Positions 15,846 to 23,700 of a DNA stretch of 40,846 nt are shown piece after piece; within the stretch, counting starts at the first letter, position 1, and each line of letters begins with the position of its first letter. Source of the stretch: a bacterium (lineage in GTDB: Bacteria > UBA9089 > CG2-30-40-21 > SBAY01); contig JBFLYA010000006.1 in assembly GCA_040757115.1 (NCBI GenBank), positions 1-40,846 on the forward strand, written 5' to 3'. Under the pieces are notes generated by a model. It was not told where the DNA came from. It saw only the letters and a list, made by a program, of their open reading frames with translations, and did no database searches. The position numbers were made by a program, and so were the translations under genes.

Positions 15846-17714
15846 ATGAAATATAAAAAGGTGATTTTTGGGGGAATTGCTATCTTTTTAACTATAGTGA
15901 ATAACTCTTATCCTGCCACAGTTTCTACATCCTCACTCCTTAGAAATGGTGATTTTAGTGCGGGACTTGATTTGTGGGAAGAACTACGGCAGGGGAAGGC
16001 AAATATTATGACTATTAATATTGTTAAAGATAGCCCAAAGTATCCACATGTTCTTCAATTTAAAAGAAAAATAGCCAGAAAAACCATAGGTAAATTAGGG
16101 ATTAAACAGGATATAAATAGAGAGGTTGCTACTGTATCTACATCACTTTTTATCAAAACAGATGTAAAGGTAATTCACTCTTCACTTATGAGTGATACCC
16201 TTCTCAAAGGTGGGATTTACCCACTTACTCTGGAAATAGAGTATTTGGATGAACAGGGAAAAATCTACTTGTGGAAGCATGGCTTCTTATATTCCACACC
16301 CAGATATAAAGATAAAGGAGAAATGGTAAAACGGAATGAATGGCACTCATATACTTCTGAAAACCTACTTTCATTAACTCCAAAGCCAAAGATAATCACT
16401 CAGATAAAGGTCTATGGTGAAGGTTGGGAATTCTGGGCAAGGATAGCAAATCTTCAACTACTTGAAGAAAGACTATCAGTAGCCGAAGAATTAGTTACAG
16501 AGCAAAAGGAAGGCGATGAAGGAACCTCCCCCTTAATCCCTCTCCAGAAGGAGATAATTGTGGGGAGTTCGAGTCAAGAAGAAATTAAGAAAGAGGAAAA
16601 ATCTGCACTTGCGTCTGAAGAGAAAGAACCACTAATTACCAATACCTTTGTTGATACTGATATAAGGCAAGCACTTCAAGATATAGCTTCACAGGCGCAG
16701 GTTACTATTATTGCAGACGAGAGTGTTCAAGGAGTAGTATCTATGGAGTTAGATAATCTACCGTTAGAAAAGGCGCTTAAAAGAATCCTTACCCCTTCGG
16801 GATATCTTTTTAAAAAAATAGAAGATTATTACCTGGTTACCTCGTCTGACCCTACTACCCCGACATTCCTTCTATTATCTACAGTTGAACGAATTAAACC
16901 CAGTTACTTAAAAGTAGATTCCATATCTAATCTCCTACCAGCTAATTATGCTAAATATATCAAAACAGATTCTGGCGAGAATATCCTTACTGTAACCGCA
17001 CCAGCAGAGATTATTGAAGAAATTAAGGAATATATAAAAAAGATTGACCTTGCACCTAAACAAATACTTGTAGAGGTGATGGTAACTGAATTATCCGAGC
17101 AAGCAAGAAGAAGTCTGGGAATAGATTGGTCTTTCCAGGAGGGAAAGACTAAAGTTACACTTCTACCTACTACACTGGAGTTAAAAGGGAATTATCTAAG
17201 TGTTGGAGTATCCTCAGAAGCTATGGCTACCATAAAGATATTAGCTGAGAAAGGAAAAGCAAAGATTAGAGCTACTCCGCGAATACTTACTATAAATGGC
17301 AAAACAGCTAATATCTATATGGGTAGGGAAGAATACTATTCCCTACCAGGAACTGCTTATCAACCCGCAAGTTTTAGTAAGGTATTAAGTGGAATTACCT
17401 TAAAAATTACCCCTTATATATGTAGTGATGATGAGATTACAGTTTCTATTGAACCTGATGTAAGTGATGTTACTGGAATAGGCAAGGAAGGTTATCCGGT
17501 TATCAGTAAGCGAACTGCAAATACTATGGTCAGGATGAAAAATGGCCAAACAATTACTATTGGTGGACTAATTCAACAAAAAGAGGAACATAATATCACC
17601 AAGATACCCGTGATAGGAAGTATACCTTTATTAGGATTCCTTTTCCGGAATACTCAAATTAAATCTGCAGAAACAGAAATAGTGATATTTATTACACCGC
17701 ATATCATTGATTAA
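15846..17714 (+). CDS. secretin (type II/IV-pilus-like) with N-terminal carbohydrate-binding-like region
   Basis: Secretins form gated outer-membrane pores. After a signal peptide (KKVIFGGIAIFLTIVNNSYPA) the first ~190 residues look like a jelly-roll, CBM_4_9-like domain: LLRNGDFSAGLDLWEEL near the start and YGEGWEFWARIANLQLLEE at its end. A charged linker (~215-270) follows, then a secretin/TonB short N-terminal (STN) domain (DTDIRQALQDIASQAQVTII), an N-domain (LLPANYAKYIKT to EEIKEYIKKIDLAPKQILV) and the pore module with ATPRILTINGKTANIYMG and the C-terminal VIGSIPLLGFLFRNT. STN plus a short periplasmic part resembles PilQ, but no pilus assembly gene is adjacent. The N-terminal lectin-like extension is unusual for a secretin. 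The linker DNA resembles local intergenic repeats (CCCCCTTAATCCCTCTCC). Confidence 0.88.
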   Translation: MKYKKVIFGGIAIFLTIVNNSYPATVSTSSLLRNGDFSAGLDLWEELRQGKANIMTINIVKDSPKYPHVLQFKRKIARKTIGKLGIKQDINREVATVSTSLFIKTDVKVIHSSLMSDTLLKGGIYPLTLEIEYLDEQGKIYLWKHGFLYSTPRYKDKGEMVKRNEWHSYTSENLLSLTPKPKIITQIKVYGEGWEFWARIANLQLLEERLSVAEELVTEQKEGDEGTSPLIPLQKEIIVGSSSQEEIKKEEKSALASEEKEPLITNTFVDTDIRQALQDIASQAQVTIIADESVQGVVSMELDNLPLEKALKRILTPSGYLFKKIEDYYLVTSSDPTTPTFLLLSTVERIKPSYLKVDSISNLLPANYAKYIKTDSGENILTVTAPAEIIEEIKEYIKKIDLAPKQILVEVMVTELSEQARRSLGIDWSFQEGKTKVTLLPTTLELKGNYLSVGVSSEAMATIKILAEKGKAKIRATPRILTINGKTANIYMGREEYYSLPGTAYQPASFSKVLSGITLKITPYICSDDEITVSIEPDVSDVTGIGKEGYPVISKRTANTMVRMKNGQTITIGGLIQQKEEHNITKIPVIGSIPLLGFLFRNTQIKSAETEIVIFITPHIID

Positions 17715-17754
17715 TTACTTTACGAAGCCTCTGGGATAAAATATAGAGGAATGG

Positions 17755-18312
17755 TTAACCCTACAACGACATCTATGATTGATCCACAAATCAGGTGGTC
17801 TGGTGTCTGGGTGTCTAAGTGCCTGTGAGGTGGGTATGAGTGACGATAAGTATCGGCTGGATGATTTTGAGCTTTATCAACTGGCACGTAAGTTTCGACA
17901 AAATGTTTACAAGCTCATTAAACAGCTTCCATCTGAGGAGCGCTATTGTTTAGACCCGCAGATGAGAAAGGCGATTGTCTCAGTCACGAACAACATCGCA
18001 GAAGGACATGGACGTTGGCATTATCAGGAGAATATACGATTTTGCAGGATTGCAAGAGGTTCGGTTGAAGAAATTCTGGACGACATCAATGTTTGTATGG
18101 ATGAAGGCTACGGAGAGAAATCCGTAAGCGTTCAGCTCAGGAAGGAAGGTTACGAGCTAATTGCGAAAGTTAACAGTTATATTGGCTATCTACGTAGATG
18201 TAAGCAAGGAATGGAGGAAGAACAGTCTGGTGGTCAGACACCAGACACCTATCCCTCAGAGTATCTGAACGCTTACTAGCGGTAAAATTAGTAAATGACG
18301 TTGTAGGGTTAA
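17755..18312. mobile_element. IVS-like element with 14-bp inverted repeats carrying a four-helix-bundle gene
   Basis: TTAACCCTACAACG (17755-17768) is perfectly mirrored by CGTTGTAGGGTTAA (18299-18312). A second inner pair (TCTGGTGTCTGG near 17799-17810; AGACACCAGACACC near 18236-18249) overlaps the 3' end of the gene. The only content is the four-helix-bundle ORF. This is the organisation known for 23S rRNA intervening sequences, but here it sits between protein genes. No target-site duplication is obvious. Confidence 0.65.
17836..18279 (+). CDS. four-helix bundle (S23/IVS-type) protein
   Basis: A protein of about 147 residues of the family first described from intervening sequences in 23S rRNA genes; relatives also act as accessory Avd proteins in diversity-generating retroelements. 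Seen: FELYQLARKFRQNVYKLIKQ-LP (helix 1), DPQMRKAIVSVTNNIAEGHG (helix 2, with the typical NIAEG), NIRFCRIARGSVEEILDDIN (helix 3), and a final helix through IAKVNSYIGYLRR. The C-terminal tail (EEEQSGGQTPDTYPSEYLNAY) extends beyond the bundle and is encoded partly by the inner inverted repeat. The ATG at 17836 follows GAGGTGGG; the longer upstream frame lies in repeat DNA. No reverse transcriptase is nearby, so an Avd role is unlikely. The helical pentamer seen in relatives binds nucleic acid (family knowledge). Confidence 0.88.
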   Translation: MSDDKYRLDDFELYQLARKFRQNVYKLIKQLPSEERYCLDPQMRKAIVSVTNNIAEGHGRWHYQENIRFCRIARGSVEEILDDINVCMDEGYGEKSVSVQLRKEGYELIAKVNSYIGYLRRCKQGMEEEQSGGQTPDTYPSEYLNAY

Positions 18313-18400
18313 ATAAGTTTTTGATTTTCGATTTTTGTCCAATCTAAACAGGTTAATACGCCATTTCACTAACCCATTACAAATTTGCTAAACTTTTTCC

Positions 18401-18430
18401 TTGACAATTTTATAGGTTAAATGGTATAAT
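18401..18430 (+). promoter_or_regulatory. consensus promoter upstream of the ECF sigma factor
   Basis: TTGACA (18401-18406), an 18-bp spacer and TATAAT (18425-18430). Both boxes match the housekeeping sigma consensus, so the sigma gene is not obviously dependent on its own product. Confidence 0.8.
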
Positions 18431-18436
18431 TATCTT

Positions 18437-18622
18437 ACCTTAAAAAAATGGGAGGGAATATTATATGATGGAATTGAAATATATTTAAGTTTGGAACTTA
18501 AATCAGATAAAAAATACCTATAGGCTTAACATAACCGTATCCTTATTCTAATAAAAATCTCATAGTAGGAAATTCACCTTCTTTAAGAAGGACAAGATAT
18601 ATATAGAAGGGGAAAGATAAAA
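18437..18622 (+). other. ~185-nt structured leader of the sigma-factor gene with tiny ORFs
   Basis: Between the predicted transcript start and the sigma ATG lie two overlapping mini-ORFs: ATG at 18448 (MGGNII) and, after a GGGAGGG site, 18465-18488 (MMELKYI). They are followed by a perfect 8-bp hairpin (ATTTAAGT-TTGGA-ACTTAAAT, 18483-18503) and a palindrome CCTTCTTTAAGAAGG (18577-18591) near the sigma start. It could be a leader-peptide or RNA-structure control region; no known riboswitch is recognised. Confidence 0.4.
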
Positions 18623-19279
18623 ATGTCTACTCCATTTGAGAAGGAAATTTACGATTATGAATTAGAGGCGGATATTTCTTTTGAAAGATTGGAAAAGGTA
18701 AAGCCTACAGAAGATGAGGATACAATTTTAATTAGAAAAAGTATTGAAGGTGATAATTCTGCTTTTGAGAAATTAGTGGGTCGATATGAAGCAAGGGTTT
18801 ATCACCTGATTTACAATATCTTAGAGAATAAAGAAGATGCAGAAGATTTATTACAAGAAACTTTCCTCAAGGTTTATCGATTTCTTTATCAGTTTAGAGG
18901 GGAAGCAAAATTTATTACCTATCTATATCGGATAGCAACAAATCTTTGCTTTCAAAAATTAAAGAAAAAAAAGACTTCCTATTCTCTCGATAACCTTTTA
19001 GAGGCTAATCTTAATGATGAGATGGTTGAATTAGTAAGTATGAAGTTGGGTAATCCTGAAGAAATACTTTTAAAAAAGGAACTTGGCTTAATAATAAATG
19101 AAGCTATTCAAAAATTACCTGAAAAATTCAGAGTAGTCTTTTTCCTCCGAGAAATAGAAAATTTTTCTAATAAACAAGTAAGTGAAATATTAGGTTATTC
19201 AATTGGAACTATAAAATCACAAATACATAGGATAAGGCGATTCTTACATAAGAAAATACTTCCTTATCTCACAATTTAA
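18623..19279 (+). CDS. ECF-family RNA polymerase sigma factor
   Basis: A 218-residue sigma-70 factor with regions 2 and 4 only. Region 2 reads AFEKLVGRYEARVYHLIYNI, then NKEDAEDLLQETFLKVYRFL, FRGEAKFITYLYRIATNLCF. Region 4 reads AIQKLPEKFRVVFFLREIEN, then NKQVSEILGYSIGTIKSQIHRIRRFLHKK, the helix-turn-helix. An acidic N-terminal extension of ~40 residues (YDYELEADISFERLEKVKPTEDED) precedes region 2. The ATG follows AAGGGGAAAG. A zinc-finger protein 217 bp downstream is the likely anti-sigma factor. The factor may control the exported-protein genes nearby, but the promoters I could read upstream of several of them match the housekeeping consensus. Confidence 0.92.
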   Translation: MSTPFEKEIYDYELEADISFERLEKVKPTEDEDTILIRKSIEGDNSAFEKLVGRYEARVYHLIYNILENKEDAEDLLQETFLKVYRFLYQFRGEAKFITYLYRIATNLCFQKLKKKKTSYSLDNLLEANLNDEMVELVSMKLGNPEEILLKKELGLIINEAIQKLPEKFRVVFFLREIENFSNKQVSEILGYSIGTIKSQIHRIRRFLHKKILPYLTI

Positions 19280-19496
19280 TTTTAACCGTTGGGGTAGATA
19301 CCTAAACGCTTACTTTATTTTTTTAACGAATGTTCTCCTTTCCTGAATAAGCATTCATTAGTTGGAAAGGTTAAAGATAACTATAAGCACGACAATGTAA
19401 GTTTTTCTGTAACAGAAAATAGCGATGTAAAGACAAACATAAGGGTTTTTTAATATCAGTCTGGAATACCAAATTATAAGGGAGAACATTAAAATA

Positions 19497-19727
19497 ATGG
19501 AGTGTAATAAGATAAAAGCTCTATTATCAGATTACATAGATTTAGAGCTAAAACCTGGTTTGCAGAGTAAAGTAGAAAAACATATCTTTAAGTGTCCAAA
19601 ATGTAAGTCTTATCTAATAACCTTACAGAGAACCATCCAAATATATAAGTCTGTCCTTAAACCCTCTATTCCACCTGATGTTTCTGAACGATTGCACAAA
19701 AGGCTTAAAGAAGAAATTGAGAAGTGA
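19497..19727 (+). CDS. small zinc-finger (ZAS-type) putative anti-sigma factor
   Basis: A 76-residue protein with the anti-sigma zinc-binding pattern H-x3-C-x2-C in KHIFKCPKCKSYL (residues ~28-40) after an N-terminal CNKIKALLSDYIDLEL helix, as in zf-HC2 proteins. It has no transmembrane segment, so it would be a soluble anti-sigma factor, unlike the common membrane-bound kind; RsrA/ChrR-like soluble sensors exist in the family. A modest ribosome-binding site (AAGGGAG) lies upstream. The 217-bp gap to the sigma gene is long for a co-transcribed pair and contains no obvious terminator. Sensor function (redox or metal) is inference. Confidence 0.75.
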   Translation: MECNKIKALLSDYIDLELKPGLQSKVEKHIFKCPKCKSYLITLQRTIQIYKSVLKPSIPPDVSERLHKRLKEEIEK

Positions 19728-20398
19728 TAGAACATAAATCCTCATAGTTATCCAACCTCTTCTCTTATTCTATGCTTGAGAGGGATCCCTGTCTTTCCAC
19801 TGAAAAATAGGAAGTAGAGAGTAGAGAGTAGAAAGTAGAGAATAGAGAAAAGTAGAGAATAGAGAGTAAAGAAAACATCACTTCACACGCCTATCTCCTT
19901 ACTTCCTACCTTCTATCTCCTACCACTATTTTCATCCTCCTATGTGCCGACAAGCTCGGCATGTCGGTTTCCCCTGAAAATAATCCGCAGATTTCGCAGA
20001 TTACACAGATTTTTATTTTTTTATCTCCCCGCTGGCGGGGGATTAAGGGGTTAGGGAATTCTTTTATTCCCGAATCCCGAGTCCCGAGTCCCTTAATTTT
20101 CATCATCCTTTGTGCCCACTCCCTGTGGGCATGAGTGTCTCTCCTTCTAACTTTTATTTTCTATCCTTCTTGATTCTCTGCCACTGGAGGAAATTTCCAC
20201 TCCCAACCCCCCATCGGGGGACAACCCGCTTCTGTCCTCTGCCTTCTGCCCTCTGCCCTCTGCTTTCTGCCCTCTGCCTTCTGTCTTCTGCCCTCTGTAT
20301 TTATCTGTGTTAATCTGTAGCTGAATAATTACAAAAAATTAAAAAATTTTTGCAACCTTTTTGACAATTTTGTAATCTATTTATTTAAAGGGAAGAAA
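19728..20398. repeat. intergenic stretch built of repeat fragments, no gene seen
   Basis: It contains a purine-rich drifting repeat (AGTAGAGAGTAGAGAG type, ~19808-19875), its pyrimidine-rich opposite (~19890-19925), hairpins CCGACA...TGTCGG (~19949) and TGCCCAC...GTGGGCA (~20112), CCCCGCTGGCGGGG (~20026, shared with ~7418), CCCGAATCCCGAGTCCCGAG (~20068) and a tandem CTCTGCCTTCTGCC array (~20235-20298, shared with ~1127). Open frames across it are compositional. Confidence 0.6.
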
Positions 20399-20581
20399 TT
20401 TCCACCTGTGCGGTTAAATGTAAAATGGATAATGTAAAATGAGAAATGTCCAATGAAAATGTATAACTGAAAGGTAATGAGTCTTGCGAAGTCCTAAAAT
20501 TTCCCAAATTTCATTTCCTATTTTACATTTATTTTTCCTTTGCGTCTCTGCGATGAATTAGTCTAATCGCACAGGTGGAAA
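20399..20581 (-). mobile_element. 183-bp MITE-like element, TTTCCACCTGTGCG termini, copy 1
   Basis: The ends TTTCCACCTGTGCG and CGCACAGGTGGAAA are perfect terminal inverted repeats. Read on the minus strand, the whole element is nearly identical to 31461-31650; I see only a few substitutions and one 7-8 bp tandem difference. No coding capacity for a transposase, so it would be mobilised in trans. It lies ~140 bp before the giant adhesin gene. Confidence 0.75.
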
Positions 20582-20724
20582 AATTTGTGTAATGTGTAAG
20601 AAGAGGAGATTTTTGGGAATTATGGAGAGATGGGGATAAGATAAAAATTACATCTTCCTATCTCCAATATCTCCATTTCCCCTTTTTTATACAATTTTTT
20701 AAATAAATTGGAGGTAAATAAATT

Positions 20725-23700
20725 ATGTGTAAAAAAATTATTTGGGGAATAATGTTGGGAATAGTGATGATTATTAATGCAAAGGTTGCTGTAGCAACAG
20801 ATGTCAGTGGTACTATCACTTCAAATACTACCTGGGATGTTGCTGGCAGTCCCTACATCATCACTGCTGATGTCATTGTCGATCAAGGAGTAACATTAGA
20901 GATTGAGCCGAATGTAGTAGTTAAATTTGCGACCGATACATCATTAATCAGCTATGGGACATTGACCGCTGTTGGAATACCGAATGGGACGATTACCTTT
21001 ACTTCTAATAAACCTACACCTGCTGCTGGAGATTGGACGAGTATTAAACTCAGTGGTACAGGAAGTAGTAGGAGCCAGATCAGTTATTGTCTGACACAGT
21101 ATGCCAAGCAGGCAGTATATTTGGAGAACACGGATAATGTAACGATAACATATAATACAATTAGAGATAATAAAGGTAATGATGGAATTGATAATCAAGC
21201 AACTACTGGGGAGATAGGTGCTGGTATCTATTTAGTGTCGTCAACTAATAATAACATTGAGAATAATACTATTTTTAATAACATTGGTGGACAAGGAGGA
21301 GATGGTGGATATGGTGGTGGAGTTGGTGGTGCTGCTGCAGGAGGACCAGGGGTTGGAATCTATCTTTCTTCATCAAGTAAGAATACTATCTCTCAAAATA
21401 CCATCTTTGATAACATTGGTGGACAAGGGGGAAGAGGAGCGCTTTTTGGAGGAGGAGGTTCAGGTGGTTCTGGAGCTGGAATTTACCTCTCTTCCGCATC
21501 AGTAGAGAATACCATCTCTCAAAACACCATTTTTAACAATGCTGGTGGGCAAGGAGGACAGAGTGGTGATTCTGCTCCAGGTGGTGCAGGCGATCCAGGG
21601 GTAGGATATGGCATCTATATTGATGATTCAAGCTGTTACAACAATACTATTGCTACAACCAATACTTATAATGGTGAGCCAATTCATTTCTACTATAGTC
21701 AAACAGGAATTATTATTGAAGATCAGATTTTAACTGGATCACCTACAACAAACTTAGGAAAGATTAACTTGATTAACTGTTCAGACTTTACTATCAGAGG
21801 AAATACTATTTCAGGAGCAAGAGGATATAGTGGTGAGAGTGGAGATCCTGAAGGTGAACAAGGAGGTAATGGAGTAGGGATATACCTATATCGCTCAGGA
21901 AGTGGTGTTGTTACAAGCAATAGTATTTCCGATAATATTGGTGGTCGTGGTGGTACCGGTCGGAAAGGTTGGTATGCAGCGAGTACAGGAGGTTCAGGTG
22001 GCATGGGATGTGGAATATACCTTTTGTCCTCTACAGATGTTGAGATTAGTGATAATATCATTTCTAACAATCAAGGTGGAAGAGGTGGTGGTTCTGCTGG
22101 TTGGGGTTCGGGTGGTAAAGGTGGACTTGGAGTAGGAATATCTCTCGGATCATCTACTTTAAACAGTATTAGTAATAACACTATTTCTAATAGCCAAGGT
22201 GGACTTTATGGAGGTGGATGGCCGTGTGGAAGAAATGGATTAGGTTGTGGTATCTATATAGACTCAAACAGTTATAATAATATTATAGATACAACTAATA
22301 CCTCTGATGGTCAACCAATCCATTATTATTACAACCGGACAGGGATTATTATTGAAAATCAGACATTAACAGGAACACCTACTACAAACTTAGGAAAGAT
22401 TGTTTTAATTAACTGTTCAAATTTTATTATCAGAAATAATACCATCTCTGGAGCTAGAGGAGATAATGGTAAAACTGGTTGGGCTAATCAAGTAGGTCAT
22501 CCTGGTGAAATTGGTGCTGGAATTTACATTTTATCATCAACAGGTAATACTATAATTGATAACACTATCTCTGATAATCAGGGGGGATTAGGTGGAGGAG
22601 GTGGTGGTGATGCTTCAGGTGGACCTGGTGGTATAGGAACGGGAATATACCTTGGTTCATCTACAAATAATACTATAAGTGGCAACACAATTTCTAATAA
22701 CAGTGGCGGAGAAGGTGGTCATGCTACTTATGGCAATAATTCTTCGGTAGGTGGCTGTGGTGGTGATGGTGCTGGAATTTATCTTTTATCATCAACTGAT
22801 AATACTATTCTCTCTAATAATATATTAGAGAATAGTGGAGGTAGAGGAGGTGGTGTTTATCAACAAGGTAATACTGGTGGTGTCGGTGCTGGTATATACT
22901 TAAACTCATCAGATAATAACAATATTAGTAGAAATAGTATCACAGACAATAATGGTGGTACAGGTGGCACTGGTAATTGTAGCCGAAATAAAGCTGGTGG
23001 TGCTGGTGGTATTGGTGCTGGTATATACTTAAACTCATCAGATAATAACAATATCAGGGAGAATAATGCCATTACAGATAATAGTGGTGGTACAGGTGGC
23101 AGTGGTTGTCCCATTGGTTCAAATGGTAATGGAGTTGGTATCTACGGTGCCTCTTCAGAAGTTGCCAATCTTATCTACAATAACATCTACAACAATACAA
23201 CCTATAACCTCTCAACTGACATCTCTCCGGGCACACAAACAGCAGAATATAACTGGTGGGGAACTTCAGTTGAGTCTGAAATTGTAGCTAAACTATCTGG
23301 TAAGATTGATTATATTCCCTGGTTGATGGGGACATGGACAGAATCAGCACAGATTACAATCTCACCTACTTCTGGTACTGTGGGTACCATCGTCACTGTA
23401 GAAGGTGAAGGATTTGGAAGTACAGAAACTGTACAGATAGATTTTGGAACGACTAAGACGATTACTACTGCCGCAACTAATGGCTTAGGAACTTTCTCAG
23501 TTACTTTCACTATTGATAACCAGCCAGCAGGTACAACTACAGTTACAGCTACTGGTCTTACATCTTCCTATTCTGCTACTGCCACATTTACAATAATTTC
23601 CATTACACAACCAGAGATTACTTTAATATCACCAACCTCTGGTACCGTGGGTACCATCGTTACTGTAGAAGGTAACGGGTTTGGTTCAACAGAGGCTATT

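Noticed and set aside
19280-19496. Gap between the sigma and anti-sigma genes as an RNA gene
   Set aside because: Only a weak GAATG...CATTC pairing is visible; no recognisable RNA family or terminator.
20110-20313. 67-residue ORF
   Set aside because: It is mostly the CTCTGCCTTCTGCC tandem array; no start signal.
20361-20390. TTGACA at 20361 as a possible adhesin promoter
   Set aside because: No acceptable -10 box at 16-18 bp, and the MITE-like element lies between it and the gene.
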